From assembly GCA_045600045.1 (NCBI GenBank), contig JAZRXD010000015.1, positions 53,084-117,083 on the forward strand: a stretch of DNA of 64,000 nt. The letters run 5' to 3'. Every line of letters begins with the position of its first letter. The stretch's first letter is position 1. Shown piece by piece: positions 1 through 11,800 of this stretch. The stretch is from UBA1715 sp045600045. Lineage in GTDB: Bacteria; Bacteroidota; Bacteroidia; Bacteroidales; UBA1715. A program made the position numbers and the translations under genes. The notes beneath the pieces were generated by a model that saw only the letters and a list, made by a program, of their open reading frames with translations, was not told where the DNA came from and made no database searches.

Positions 1-858
1 ATTTATCGGAGCTGGCAATTTCGTAATATTTGAAAATACCACAGTCGAAGGATTGAAATCCGCAGAATAAATTGCACAATCATATCCTATACATTTGCTA
101 AAATATGCCTTGCGTCCATCTTTTGTGAAAGATAGATTATTAACGTGTGCATTTTCATCAGACAAAGATTTAACTTCTTTTATATCCGACCACGACGAAT
201 CACTATGACGAGTTGCTTGCATCACTTTCGTCATATAGTTTGCGTAGATAAATGAAGTGTCTGCCAATTTTGCATCCAAAGGACGGATACCTCCAAAGAA
301 AAACAGGGTATCATTGTATTGACATGGAGCATATTCCGCATACATTGAATTCACATCTTTATCTTCAATGCGTATTGCCTCCAAACCGACTGATTCGCCA
401 ACTTTTTGAATTTGCTTTGTAAGAACATCAACTTCTTCTTTAGCTTTTTTGGTGTAATAATCGTTTTTGGATTTGTTCAATTTACAATGTGCTTCGTATT
501 GAATTTTTGCAGAATCATATTTGCCTTGCAATTTCAACATTTCAGCAAACCAATAATTAGCCAAGTGAAACGTAACAGAATCTTTTGAAATTGCTATACG
601 ATAATATTTTTCTGCATCAGGATAGTTTTGGTATCCGCGACAAGCTTCGGCACATTTAAAAGCAATATTAGGATTGTCGACATATTCCAATGCTTTTTCA
701 TAAGCTTGATGCGCTCCATAAAAGTTAGCATGGGCGAAACAAGTGTCACCCAACGCAATATAAGCTTCATAATACAATTTCTTACCTTGCGCAAAAGACG
801 CAATCGAAATAGATAAGAAGACAAAAAAAACAGAAATTATGCGACTAATTCGATTCAT
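1..858 (-). CDS. Secreted TPR/beta-propeller protein of T9SS-associated type (partial, 3' end outside window)
   Basis: The reading frame is open from an ATG at 858 to the window edge (286 codons). It starts with a signal peptide (basic start, hydrophobic core, ending SIASFAQ), so the product is exported. Residues about 27-125 carry tetratricopeptide-like helices (motifs such as GAHQAYEKALEY and YPDAEKYYRIAI). From about residue 165 there are PD40/WD40-like propeller blades (LSFTKDGRKAYFSK). This order matches the PorE-like or OmpA-family proteins found behind porP/sprF genes; those end in an OmpA peptidoglycan-binding domain, which would lie outside the window. It starts 3 bases after the stop of the PorP-like gene, so the two are surely co-transcribed. 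The role as periplasmic partner of the PorP-like protein is inference. Confidence 0.8.
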   Translation of the reverse strand, partial: MNRISRIISVFFVFLSISIASFAQGKKLYYEAYIALGDTCFAHANFYGAHQAYEKALEYVDNPNIAFKCAEACRGYQNYPDAEKYYRIAISKDSVTFHLANYWFAEMLKLQGKYDSAKIQYEAHCKLNKSKNDYYTKKAKEEVDVLTKQIQKVGESVGLEAIRIEDKDVNSMYAEYAPCQYNDTLFFFGGIRPLDAKLADTSFIYANYMTKVMQATRHSDSSWSDIKEVKSLSDENAHVNNLSFTKDGRKAYFSKCIGYDCAIYSADFNPSTVVFSNITKLPAPIN

Positions 859-861
859 ATA

Positions 862-1914
862 CTATCTAAATGGATCATTTACAATACCTTCCGGATTTAC
901 TAAAATAGGAGCTCTACAGTTCAATAATTTTAGAGAAAATTCGAAACTGTCGCCACCAACATTGTTAGATGTAGCCCATTTATTTGCCTCACGGTAACTT
1001 GAAAGAGTTATATCATAACTAAATCCGAATTGCAACGTCCAGTTTTTATTAATTGGTTTATCAAATGACAAACCCAAAATTAACGCATCCTTTACACGAT
1101 ACCAAGAACCAACATAAATCGCGTCAATCACAGAAGTATATTCACCTACAGAACATTTCAAATACGTTCCGAAATTCATCTCATTATACATTTTTTGATT
1201 TATGTAAATGAAACTTGGAAGAAGTGTAAATGTCGAATTCAAAGGACAAACAGAATTTGCATTTAAAGAAAAACGTCCGTAATTATCTTCTGAATCTTGA
1301 CTTGCAACAGCCAAACCTCCACCGCCAGAGCCTAATAATCTGAAGAACGTGGCACCAACATTTACAGGCACTTTTCGCGTTACGAAATATTGTGCATTCA
1401 AACCTACACCCAAATCAAAATAGAAACGAGTTGTGTTTTCCAATTCCGATCCTGTAGTATATTCACCAGTCAACGGATTGATGTTTGTTCCTAATCTCAA
1501 TTTATCTTCATTAATACTCATCAAGTTGAAAGCAGCATCTAAGCCAAGGGAAATACGCAATCTTCCCATGTTATAATGATATGCTGGCATTAATTTAAAT
1601 TGAGTATTTCCATAAGAGTTCTCACCAGAATAATCAGCAACTACCAAACCTCCCAAACCAATGGAACCACCTAACAACTGGATTTTTTCAAGATGTTGAT
1701 CGTACGAAGCCAAAAAAGTACTATACGTTTTCCACTGGCCTTTGTAATTCGTATAAATACGATTGTGACATTCATTTACTCCAGATAACGCAGGATTATA
1801 ATACAGCGGTGCCGCATCAAACTGCGAAAAGTGAGTGTCTTGAGCTACGGCAGGCAACACCAAACTTGCTAGAATGGCAGTCGCCGCAGTGATTTTCTTA
1901 AGGTGAATGTTCAT
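862..1914 (-). CDS. porP: PorP/SprF family type IX secretion membrane protein
   Basis: 350 residues with a signal peptide (ending LPAVAQ) followed by the family hallmark at the mature N-terminus: HFSQFDAAPLYYNPALSG. The rest is a series of amphipathic beta strands typical of a 14-strand outer-membrane barrel, ending in NDPFR. PorP/SprF proteins sit in the outer membrane and anchor T9SS cargo or bridge it to the PorK/L/M/N machinery. Bacteroidota often have several paralogues, each paired with an OmpA-like partner, as here with the gene ending at 858. This may therefore be a cargo-specific paralogue rather than the core PorP. A TATATTTG promoter element lies 29 bases upstream. Confidence 0.9.
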   Translation of the reverse strand: MNIHLKKITAATAILASLVLPAVAQDTHFSQFDAAPLYYNPALSGVNECHNRIYTNYKGQWKTYSTFLASYDQHLEKIQLLGGSIGLGGLVVADYSGENSYGNTQFKLMPAYHYNMGRLRISLGLDAAFNLMSINEDKLRLGTNINPLTGEYTTGSELENTTRFYFDLGVGLNAQYFVTRKVPVNVGATFFRLLGSGGGGLAVASQDSEDNYGRFSLNANSVCPLNSTFTLLPSFIYINQKMYNEMNFGTYLKCSVGEYTSVIDAIYVGSWYRVKDALILGLSFDKPINKNWTLQFGFSYDITLSSYREANKWATSNNVGGDSFEFSLKLLNCRAPILVNPEGIVNDPFR

Positions 1915-1942
1915 GTAATAACTCTGAATCCTAGAATTTTAG

Positions 1943-1950
1943 CAAATATA
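1943..1950 (-). promoter_or_regulatory. Bacteroidota -7 box for porP
   Basis: TATATTTG on the minus strand, 29 bases upstream of the ATG at 1914. It fits TAnnTTTG. No convincing -33 TTG was seen. Confidence 0.5.
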
Positions 1951-1977
1951 TAAATAAATTTTGTAAAAATTATTTTT

Positions 1978-4020
1978 TTACGAAATACTGCATCCCTCTT
2001 TAATTTTTTTCTCGGTTGAAACAAAGTGAAGTTTTCCGTCATGACCCTCTGCCATCAATATCATTCCCTGTGATTCGATATTTTTAAGCTTACGAGGTAC
2101 AAGATTTACAAGAACACTAACCTGACGACCGACACATTCTTCCGGAGTAAAATGTTCTGCGATACCAGAAACAATTGTTCTTGTGTCGATTCCTGTATTA
2201 ACCGTCAATTTCATTAACTTGTCTGTTTTGGGTACTCGCTCTGCGGCTAAAATTGTTCCCATACGAATATCCATTTTGGCAAAATCTTCGTATGAAATCA
2301 AAGGTTTTTGTTCTGCAACTGGTGCATTTAAAGCTTCTTCTGCTTCGCGAGCTTCTTTTGCGGCCTTCAATTTTGCAATTTGGGCATCAACCTCTGCGTC
2401 TTCTATTTTGCGGAACATCAATTCTGCTTGACCAATTTCTTTTCCTTCTGTCATAAGAGATACATTTCCTGCATCAGCCCATTTAGCTTTTCCTAAATTC
2501 ATCATCTTCATAATTTTAGCAGATGAAAATGGCAAGAATGGTTCAAACAAAATTCCACAGTTTGCAGTTATTTGCAAACAAACATTCAAAATAGTTGCAA
2601 CACGAGCTTCGTCGGTTTTTATCAATTTCCAAGGTTCTGTTTCAGTCAAATATTTATTTCCAACGCGAGCCAACTGCATTGCATCTTTCAACGCATCACG
2701 GAAACGGTAGTTTTCAATATTTTTTGAAATATTTTCTTTTGCTTCGGTGATTGCTTGCAAAGCTTGTTTGTCAACATCATTTAAAGTACCTTTTGCAGGA
2801 ACATTCCCTGCAAAATATTTTTGTGTTAATACAACAACACGATTCACAAAATTACCAAGAATTGCCACCAATTCGTTGTTATTACGTGCCTGGAAGTCTT
2901 TCCAAGTGAAATCGTTGTCTTTTGTTTCCGGGGCATTCGCCGTTAAAACATAACGAAGTGTATCTTGTTGATCCTTAAAATCTTCCAAATATTCGTTCAA
3001 CCAAACAGCCCAATTATGAGATGTTGAAATTTTATCGCCTTCTAGATTCAAAAACTCATTGGCAGGAACATTTTCTGGTAAAATATAATCTCCGTGCGCC
3101 TTTAACATTACAGGGAACACAATACAATGGAACACAATATTGTCTTTTCCAATAAAATGTACCAACTTGGAATCTTCCGATTTCCAATATTTTTCCCAAT
3201 CTGGAGTACATTCCTGCGTAGAAGTGATGTAACCTATTGGAGCATCAAACCAAACGTACAAAACCTTGCCTTCGGTTCCTTCCAAAGGAAGTGGCACACC
3301 CCAATCCAAATCACGGCTTACGGCACGAGGGTGCAAACCTCCGTCCAACCACGATTTACATTGACCATATACGTTCGTTTTCCATTCTTTGTGACCTTCA
3401 AGAATCCAATTTCTAAGAAAATCTTCCCATTTGTCAAGTGGCAAATACCAATGTTTTGTTGCTTTTTTTATTGGCTTTGCGCCAGAAAGTTTACTTACTG
3501 GATTTACCAATTCTTCTGGAGAAAGCGAGCTACCACATTTTTCGCATTGATCGCCGTAAGCTCCTTCTGCACCACATTTCGGACAAGTACCAACAATGTA
3601 TCTATCAGCCAGAAATTGTTGTGCTTCCTCATCGTAATATTGCTCAGATGTTTGTTCTATAAACTCTCCTTTGTCGTACAATGTTTTGAAAAAATCCGAT
3701 GATACTTTTGTATGCAAATCGTGCGAAGTACGGGAATAATTTGAAAAACTTATTCCAAATTCTTCGAACGATTTTCTAATGATTGCATCGTAGCGGTCAA
3801 CAATATCTTGTGGAGAACAATTCTCTTTTTTTGCTTTGATAGTAATCGGAACGCCGTGTTCGTCGCTACCGCATACAAAAAGCACATCCTTGTCATTCAT
3901 TCGTAAATAACGAACATAGATATCGGCTGGAACATAGACACCTGCAAGATGTCCGATATGAACTGGTCCATTCGCATACGGAAGGGCTGCTGTAATAAGG
4001 TAACGTTTATAGTCTGTCAT
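1978..4020 (-). CDS. metG: Methionine--tRNA ligase
   Basis: 680 residues from the ATG at 4020. It charges tRNA-Met with methionine in the cytoplasm. Visible motifs: the class I HIGH signature in ANGPVHIGHLAG near the N-terminus; the zinc knuckle CPKCGAEGAYGDQCEKCG; the KMSKS loop in the variant form KISTS (DKISTSHNW), which is normal for this branch. The C-terminal 110 residues are the EMAP/Trbp111-like tRNA-binding domain (DFAKMDIRMGTILAAERV). The frame stays open upstream to 4218, but that extension is antisense to the LD-carboxypeptidase gene and lies beyond the promoter box at 4046, so 4020 is the start. Confidence 0.97.
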   Translation of the reverse strand: MTDYKRYLITAALPYANGPVHIGHLAGVYVPADIYVRYLRMNDKDVLFVCGSDEHGVPITIKAKKENCSPQDIVDRYDAIIRKSFEEFGISFSNYSRTSHDLHTKVSSDFFKTLYDKGEFIEQTSEQYYDEEAQQFLADRYIVGTCPKCGAEGAYGDQCEKCGSSLSPEELVNPVSKLSGAKPIKKATKHWYLPLDKWEDFLRNWILEGHKEWKTNVYGQCKSWLDGGLHPRAVSRDLDWGVPLPLEGTEGKVLYVWFDAPIGYITSTQECTPDWEKYWKSEDSKLVHFIGKDNIVFHCIVFPVMLKAHGDYILPENVPANEFLNLEGDKISTSHNWAVWLNEYLEDFKDQQDTLRYVLTANAPETKDNDFTWKDFQARNNNELVAILGNFVNRVVVLTQKYFAGNVPAKGTLNDVDKQALQAITEAKENISKNIENYRFRDALKDAMQLARVGNKYLTETEPWKLIKTDEARVATILNVCLQITANCGILFEPFLPFSSAKIMKMMNLGKAKWADAGNVSLMTEGKEIGQAELMFRKIEDAEVDAQIAKLKAAKEAREAEEALNAPVAEQKPLISYEDFAKMDIRMGTILAAERVPKTDKLMKLTVNTGIDTRTIVSGIAEHFTPEECVGRQVSVLVNLVPRKLKNIESQGMILMAEGHDGKLHFVSTEKKIKEGCSIS

Positions 4021-4045
4021 TTGATTAGTATTTTTTTTACCTTCG

Positions 4046-4053
4046 CAAAGATA
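4046..4053 (-). promoter_or_regulatory. -7 box for metG
   Basis: TATCTTTG on the minus strand, 26 bases upstream of the metG ATG at 4020. A TTG complement is at 4076-4078 (spacer 22, longer than usual). Its place rules out the longer metG reading frame. Confidence 0.5.
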
Positions 4054-4065
4054 TATTTTTTGTGC

Positions 4066-4073
4066 TAAATTTG
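4066..4073 (+). promoter_or_regulatory. -7 box for the S66 peptidase gene
   Basis: TAAATTTG ends 11 bases before the ATG at 4085, which implies a very short leader. It shares the divergent 64-base region with the metG promoter. Confidence 0.4.
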
Positions 4074-4084
4074 AACAAACAACA

Positions 4085-4969
4085 ATGATTAGACCTGATT
4101 TTTTACAAGAAGGTGATACAATTGCAATAGTTTCGCCAGCTGGACCAATCCACGAAGATTCTTTAGATTTCGCAATTGAGACATTACAGTCATGGGGATT
4201 TTGTGTAGAAATTGGCAAACATGCATATAATCGTTATGGCGTTTTTGCTGGCACCGACACTGAACGTGCCGAAGATTTTCAAAAAGCAATTAACGACAAA
4301 AATATAAAAGCAATTCTTTGTGCAAGAGGCGGATATGGTTCTATTCGAATTGTAAACAAATTAGACTTTTCGAAATTTAAAAAAAATCCCAAATGGATAA
4401 TCGGCTTTAGCGACATAACCGTTTTCCATGCGAAATTGAATTCTCTTGGTTTCCAATCAATCCACGGAGCCATGGCAAAAAGTTTCAACTCAATTGATGA
4501 AGAATCTCTCCTTACTCTAAAAAATGTTTTACAAGGAAACGTCAATTTTGAATTGCAAACAACGAATTCTCCTTATAACAAACCTGGTAATTGCAAAGGT
4601 CGTCTTGTCGGCGGAAATCTATCAATGCTCTACAGTATGCGGGGCGCTCCGTTTGAATATGATTATTCAGGGAAAATCTTATTTATAGAAGATTTGAATG
4701 AATATCTATATCATATAGATAGAATGATTCAAAATCTAAAACATTCTGAAATTTTGGCTAACATTTCTGGATTAGTGGTTGGAACAATGAGCGGAATGCG
4801 GAATGGTGTTGACGAATACACTGGCACCATAGAAGATATTATACTCGATGCTGTTTCTGAATACGATTATCCTGTAGTTTTTGATTACCCTTCGGGACAT
4901 GAAGAAAAAAATTCCGCAATGATTTTTGGAGCTGAATATACGTTACAAGCAAACAATAAACTAGTATAA
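4085..4969 (+). CDS. LD-carboxypeptidase, peptidase family S66
   Basis: 294 residues, the usual size for LdcA/MccF-type serine peptidases. It trims the terminal D-Ala from murein tetrapeptides during cell-wall recycling; some relatives inactivate microcin C. Seen: N-terminal GDTIAIVSPAGP; the conserved CARGGYG segment; the nucleophile Ser109 in IIGFSDIT; a GGNLSML stretch; the acidic segment FIEDLNE; and the catalytic His in YPSGHEEKNSA near the C-terminus. Together these fit the Ser-Glu-His triad. No signal peptide, so the protein is cytoplasmic. It converges on the next gene with 8 bases between the stops. The choice between a recycling enzyme and an MccF-type immunity protein cannot be made here; recycling is more likely. 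Confidence 0.9.
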   Translation: MIRPDFLQEGDTIAIVSPAGPIHEDSLDFAIETLQSWGFCVEIGKHAYNRYGVFAGTDTERAEDFQKAINDKNIKAILCARGGYGSIRIVNKLDFSKFKKNPKWIIGFSDITVFHAKLNSLGFQSIHGAMAKSFNSIDEESLLTLKNVLQGNVNFELQTTNSPYNKPGNCKGRLVGGNLSMLYSMRGAPFEYDYSGKILFIEDLNEYLYHIDRMIQNLKHSEILANISGLVVGTMSGMRNGVDEYTGTIEDIILDAVSEYDYPVVFDYPSGHEEKNSAMIFGAEYTLQANNKLV

Positions 4970-4977
4970 AATCTTAG

Positions 4978-5622
4978 TTACCGCAGATTTTCGAATTTTT
5001 GATATTGAGAGATATTGAAAACCGACGTATCCACAGGGTGTGAATTGATTTTCGTCACACAAAATGTAGCTTTCGAAGCTCGTAACAAAGTCTTATTTTC
5101 TATCATCATTGGCATTACGCCTTGCATTTTACTTTGTGGCAAAGCCTTGAAAAATAAGAAATGGTCTTCCAATGACATTGCAACTTGCGACATAGGAGTA
5201 TAAAAATTAAAATTGTCGCCTGCAATCCAATACGTTATTTCTGTGTTTTCCTCAATATTTTTCACACGCCATTGACTACACTTATAACCATTAATGTATT
5301 TGTAATTACCAGTATGGATAACTTCCATATTTTGAACATATTTATTTGAAACTGGAAATGATTCCAATTGGGTGTAAACACGCTTGTTTGGATTGATTAT
5401 CATAACTGATTTGTCCTGCAAATTCACGATATACGCTCTAATTGTTCTCTTATATTTATCATATTCGTCAATTCGCACGCAGTCATTTTTTATTGTATAT
5501 ACATAATATAACGTATCAGAAAACGTCGTTTTCACATAACTAACTTCACCCTCGAACTGACCTTGGGCAAAGGTTACGACAACAAAGAAAAAACAAACAA
5601 TAAACGCGTATATTTTTCTCAT
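4978..5622 (-). CDS. Secreted DUF4412/GLPGLI-like protein
   Basis: 214 residues from the ATG at 5622; an upstream in-frame ATG at 5667 lies beyond the promoter box and is rejected. A signal peptide (MRKIYAFIVCFFFVVVTFAQ) leads into GQFEGEVSYV, the typical opening of DUF4412/GLPGLI-type Bacteroidota periplasmic proteins. Later features are NPNKRVYTQL, NGYKCSQWRVK and a WIAGD segment, in the order seen in that family, whose biochemical role is unknown. It stands alone between the S66 peptidase (convergent) and the terminator of the giant gene. Confidence 0.65.
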   Translation of the reverse strand: MRKIYAFIVCFFFVVVTFAQGQFEGEVSYVKTTFSDTLYYVYTIKNDCVRIDEYDKYKRTIRAYIVNLQDKSVMIINPNKRVYTQLESFPVSNKYVQNMEVIHTGNYKYINGYKCSQWRVKNIEENTEITYWIAGDNFNFYTPMSQVAMSLEDHFLFFKALPQSKMQGVMPMMIENKTLLRASKATFCVTKINSHPVDTSVFNISQYQKFENLR

Positions 5623-5643
5623 AGGCGAAAACCTAAATCTTAA

Positions 5644-5674
5644 CAAAGATAGTGTAAAAAACACCAAAAGTCAA
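5644..5674 (-). promoter_or_regulatory. Promoter of the DUF4412-like gene
   Basis: On the minus strand TATCTTTG (5644-5651) has a TTG (5672-5674) 20 bases upstream. The box is 21 bases before the ATG at 5622, fitting a standard Bacteroidota promoter. Confidence 0.55.
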
Positions 5675-5785
5675 GATTAATACAAAATGCTTAATGCATA
5701 ATTATGATTTATATGCTTGGTGATAAACTTGGTCCTTGATTACCCTAATTAATAGCTCTTGTTTCCTATTTCAGAAAACTGAAAC

Positions 5786-5821
5786 ATAAAAAAAAGAGGT
5801 TGCCCTCACTGGACAACCTCC
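5786..5821 (-). terminator. Intrinsic terminator of the giant GH8 gene
   Basis: On the minus strand the stem is GAGGTTG/CAACCTC (5796-5802 with 5814-5820), followed by a T run. It lies about 24 bases after the stop codon at 5845. Confidence 0.85.
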
Positions 5822-5844
5822 TTGGAAATTCGAATAATTATTAA

Positions 5845-8800
5845 TTATTTCTTGATGAATGATTTAACAACCATTCCATCTTCTGTTTCAATTATTACAC
5901 TGTAAGTTCCTTGTGCAAAGTTAGAAGCATTGATTTCTACTTCATTGCTATTAGCAACTTCTTGATAAACAACTTTACCTGCAAGAGAAACAACCTTTAC
6001 AGATTTCAAATTGTCAGCTTCTACAGTTACAAATTCAGAAACTAGTGTTGGATAAACTTTTGCGTTAATAGTTGCTACATCTTCAATAGCATCATAAACT
6101 TCAACATCAGGATCCTCACCCATTGCTTCGATAGCTTTTTTCAATCGAAGAGCAGCAGCGTCAACTTTTTGTTGAGTAGCAAATTCTTCGTAACGAACTG
6201 TTTGAGCGTCCATCCAAGCATTTTGGAATTCGTTGTAAATTAATGGAGATATTTGACCCTTAGCCCAACCGATGATGATATCACCAGCATCTACTTTGTA
6301 ATAAACTGAGTAAGCACCCCATTGTTCGTTTTCAATCAATTGAATCAAAGCTTCTTTATCAGCACGAACTGCAGTAACCGTTACCTTGATTTGAGCTTCA
6401 ACACCATCAGCCAAAGCTTGGATTGTTACCATAGTTTCACCTTGTGCCAAAGTTGTTATTATACCATCAACATCAACAGAGATGATTGAAGGATCTGCAA
6501 CAGTGTAAGTCAATTCTTTATAAGTAGCATTTGATGGAGCAATAGTAGCTTTAATTCCTGTACTTTGTCCAAATTCCAATGCAATATCCTTAGAAGTAAT
6601 TGTTTCTACTGGAATCTTATCAATTGAAATATCGATGAAGTTAGAAACACCAGAACCATCATTTGCAGTAGCAGTAATTTGAACGATACCTGGAGCTTTT
6701 GCCAAAACTACACCAAATTGTGTTACTGTTGCAATCTCTTCGTTGCTTGAAGACCAAGTAACTGTCTTATCAGATGCTGTAGCATCAGCTACTTCAACAC
6801 TCAAGTTTGTTGTCATACCAACTGTCATTTGTTGAGAACCTTTAACCTTGATTGATTTAACCAATTCAGTTACAACTACATTGATTGTTTTTGACAATGC
6901 TGAGTTATCGATAGATTTGATAACGATTTCGCTTCCTGCAGTACCTGCGATACCACGAACAGTATAAGAACCGTCACCATTATCTGTTAAGATAATTGCA
7001 TCAGAAGATGTTGTAACCTCATAATTTGTTTGAGTTGTTTCTTCTGGAACTAATGATACATAGAATGTTTCTGAAGAACCACCTGCCTCAAGAGTCAATT
7101 CTGAAACATCAACTCTAATGTCGGTAATCTTAACTGTTTGTTGAAGAACTGTTACGACACATTCGTTAGAAACAACACCCTTGAAGTCTTGAGCTGTTGC
7201 AATAACTGAGAATGTTGAGTTAATAGGAGCATCAGCATTTACAGTGATTGTTCCTTCTTCGTCAATTGTTGCAGGAGCATTTTCTGTCTTGATTGACCAT
7301 ACATATTCTTTGTTGTCAGCATTAAGTGGTTGGATGTCAACCTTGCTAATCTTATATGTACCACCAACTTCGATAGAAACTGATTCTGGAATTGTGATTG
7401 AAGTCACAGCGATTGGATCTGGATTAATCTTAACTGTTTGTTGTTTCTTCAACACCGAACCATCAGTTGAAGTTACAGTTGCAGTTACTGAAACTTGACG
7501 TGAAATACCTGCTTTATTAACTTCATCAGCAACACCACTTAATACACCAGCCTCGCTAATTGAAGCATAAGTTGAATTACCCAAAGCCCAAGCAATTGAT
7601 TGAATAGTTGCATTATCTGGAGTAATTACCAACAATTCAGCCATGTCAATTGTTTCCGAAGCGAAGATTTCAGGTGTACCTTCAACATCGAATGCTAATG
7701 CTGTTGCAGGAATAATTTGATCGCTAATAGTTACGGTACATTCACCCTTAACTTCACTACCATCGTTTGCTGTTGCAACAACCTTGAATGAATCACCGGA
7801 TTTTCCAGTTACTGTAATCTCACCATCCGAAGTGATTGTAGCACCTTCGCCATCGATAGACCATGTAAATGACATATCAGTAGCTTGAGAAACAGTAGGT
7901 TGTTTCATTGTATATGTTGCACCCTCTTGCAATGTCATCGTAGTTCCTTCTTTAATTGCAATGCTTTCAACTAACACTGTCTTAGCAACAATTGAGACAT
8001 TAAGAGTAGCAGTTTTTGAAGTTCCATCAGTTGTTGTTGCAGTTACTTTTACAGTACCTGTACCATCATTCAATGTTTCTTCAGCAGTTAAAATACCAGC
8101 TTCGGTAATTGTCAATCCATCAGAAGCAATCCAACTGTATGTAACTACAGCAACTTCTGGTTCGTAAGATACGATTGTGCTCAAATCTTTAGATTGACCA
8201 CTTCCAATTGTAATAGAAGATTCTGAGAATGTTACATTAGTTACAGGAACTACAACTTCAACCTTACAAACGGCAGATTTACCTTCTGTGTAAGTTGATT
8301 TAACTGTGATGTTAGCTGTACCAACTGACATTGCAGTTACAACACCATTTTGATCAACTGTTGCAACAGTTTCGTTATCAGAAGTCCAAGCAACTGCCGA
8401 GTTGTATTTGCCTTCTGAACCATCATAAGTAAGAGTTGCTGTCAATTTGCTTGTAGCAGAAATTGATTTCAAAACAACTTCATCAGGAGTTACCATAATA
8501 GAAGCAACAGGATCATCATTACAATTAATAATGCTGATTTGTTGAGCAGGTGCAACACCTGAACATCCTGTTTCACCATCTGTTAAAGTATATTCAATAT
8601 TAAGAACATCATTGATTGCGAAGTCACTTGGAACAAATGAAGTAGCAACATTGTCATTCAATTTGAATACACCTGTACCAGTTACACCATTGTTGTTAGC
8701 TGTCAATGTAATTTCATCAGCAACTGATTGACAGAATTCTTTTTGAGAAAGTTCAATTATAGGAGTTGGCAATGCATTTACAGTCAATGTAGCTTCTGCA

Positions 8801-11800
8801 GCAGCACTCATACAATTCTTATCAGATTTTTGTTTTACTGTGTAAGTATATTCATCAGCACCTGTAATACCAGAAACAACTTGTGAAGCATCTGTACCCT
8901 TTGCATTTCCACTTTCATCGTACCATTGTAAAGTACAACCTGTAGCAGCAACAGCTTTTACAACATAATCAGCTGTTGTACCGATACAAGCTTTTGTTGG
9001 AGTAATTTCAGGAACAGCTGGAGTTTCGTTGATTGTGTAAACTACAGAAACGAAATCTGAATAGCAACCATTCAACTCTGTACGAGCATAGAATGTTGTT
9101 GTTTCTTCCAAATCAGCTGGAGTGTACTTCATTGAAGCAGTTTCATTCAATACGCTTGCTTCATCTTCTGAAGAATACCAGAATGCATTGTCGGAAGAAG
9201 TCAAGTTGTTCAAAGCAGCACCAGCACAACTTTCATTTGCAGTCAATGATGGAGCAGCAGGAGTAGCTTTTACGACAAGAGCAACATCAGATTGAATACC
9301 TTCGCACACATTAGCTTCAGAATATTGTGAAGCATAGAATTTATAAGAACCAGCTGTTGTGATTTCTGGAGTATAAGAAGCTCCTGTACCAACTTTTTCA
9401 CCTTTAGCATTGTACCAACGGATTTCGCTTGTTCCATCACCTGTTGCAGTCAATTCTGGAACAGATTGACCGAAACAGATAGCATCAACAGCATCGATAG
9501 AAACAGGTTCTGTTTCACAGTCTGTTACTGTAATTGTAACAACTTCTTTTTCACTCTCACAACCATTAGCTTCGGTATTAGTTACATAAACTTTAACTGT
9601 AGCTTCGACATCAGTTGTCATTTCTGGAGTGTAAGTTGTTGTAGTAGCAACAGCTTCGCCATCTTCGGCAGTGTACCATTTGATTGATGTACCAGTAGCC
9701 GACAATTCAGGAACTGCAGCACCAGTAACAATACCTACAGAAGTTCTTTCAACAGCAGGAGCAACCGTTTTGTTTACAGTTACTGTAGCTTCACCAGAAT
9801 TTGAACAACCATTAGCAGTTGCAGTGTAAGTAATTGTTACATCACCACTATAAGCAGAAGGTGAGAATACACCTGAAGGAGCATTGGCCGACCAATCACC
9901 ACCTTCTGGGGTTGCAGTCAATGTTTGAGCATCTGCATTATCACACATTGCAGTTTGGTAATCTCCAAATTCAATTGTAGGAACTTCAACAACTGTGATA
10001 TCATATTCTTTACTTCCAGTACAACCATCTTTAGTTGTTGTAAGTGTCAAAGTTTGATTACCATTAGCAGGATCAATTGAAGTTACAGCTGAACCAGCGA
10101 TTGAGAATTCAACACCAGTAGCAGGAGAAACTGACAATTTAGAAAGATCGATTACTTCATCGTTTGCACAATAAGAAGCTTTTAAACCTTCGATTGCAGG
10201 TTCTGGTTTAGCTGTTACCTTGAATGTTTCAGTTTGTTCTACTTTACAAGCACCATCTATATATGTATAAGTAAGAGAAGCTGAACCATTAGATGGATCA
10301 AAATGACCTTCAACAACACCATCACCAGACCATGTACCACCAGCAGGAATTCCAGCTAAAATGATTGGCTCATCATCAGAACAAATTGATTCTGGAACAG
10401 AAACACTAACTGTTGGAGCAGCTGTTACAACAAATTCTTTCGAATCAGAATCACCACAAGATTCCGAACCACGAGTCAATGTAATTGTATAAGTACCAGC
10501 ACCAGCAGTTTTTGGCAAGAAGTTAGAACCAGAAATTACAGTTGCAGTAACATCTGAACCTCCTTTTGTTGCAGTCCATTCACCTGTACCGATAGAAGAT
10601 TGTAATTCAACTGTTTCGGTAGTAGCACAGAACGAAAGTTCGGTGTTACCAATTTCAGCAACTGGTTTTGCCGATACCAATTGAGTTACTTTCAAACGAG
10701 AAGCACTTTCGCAACCATCATTCATTTTTGCTACATAGTAATCTGTAGAACCAGCAGCAGTTGTTTCTGTTACAGCAGGAGCAGCAGCCAATGCCGAACC
10801 ACCTGTTGCAGCTTCGTACCAAACTGGAGTTCCAACAAATGAAGATTTAACTGCAAGTGTACCAGCAGTACCTTGACAGAATTGTTGTAATTGTTCAACT
10901 TCGTCAGATGTTGGAGCAGTAATAGGACAAGTTACTGTTACTGTAACTGTTTCTTCAACACCACTTGCTTCATTTTTCAATGTAATCGTTGTTTCACCAA
11001 CACCTACACCCAAAATTGTTAATGTAGAACTTGTAGCATTATAGCTTGCTGTTGCAACTGTTTCTTCTGCAGAAGTTGCAACAAGAGTTTTATCAGTTGC
11101 GTCGTTTGGTGCTATAGAAACAAGAACGTCTTCTGTAGAACCCATGGCAATTGTAACAGTTTTAGGATTTGCAGTGATTTTAGAAACTTGAACTGCAGTA
11201 ACCGAAACTGCAATTGAGCCAAACACTTCTTCGTCAACTGCACTAATAGCTTTTACTGTTACTGGAGAATCTGTTTCCTTAATACCTTTTATAACACCTT
11301 CGTCAGTAACGGTTACATATTTGCTATCCATTGCAGAAACATACCAAGTAAATTCTTTGTTATCGGCAGTTTCAGGTAAAACTGTTGCTGTTAATTGTTG
11401 AGTAGCACCGATAGCAACCGAAGTTGTACCTGTGTTACCACTTGCATCAGTTACAGCAATACTTGTTGGAGCTTGAACAACAGTAAGTTTAACTGTTGTT
11501 GAAGTTGTTCCAGTTTCTGTGTTACCAGAAATAATCATATCAATAGAAGTGCCAGCAGTTGAAGCTACACCAGTTACATCAATATAGTTTTCGTTTTTCT
11601 CTGAATCATATCTATATGCAAATGTTGCATATTCTGATTCGGCAACACTCAAAACTTTATCAGTAGCATTTAGAGGATTTTCGATAACTTTTACCGAAAC
11701 AGTTCCACCTACAGCAACTGATACTTTTTCTACTTCAGTTTCCAAACTTGAAAGATATACAGTACCAACAGTAACTTCCAAATCGTATGGACCAACTAAA

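Noticed and set aside
3127..3702. 191-codon open frame opposite metG
   Set aside because: A shadow of a strongly conserved gene in another frame; no motif, no promoter.
4021..4218. N-terminal extension of metG by 66 codons
   Set aside because: It is antisense to the S66 peptidase gene, has no family likeness and passes through the metG promoter box; the conserved MetRS start is at 4020.
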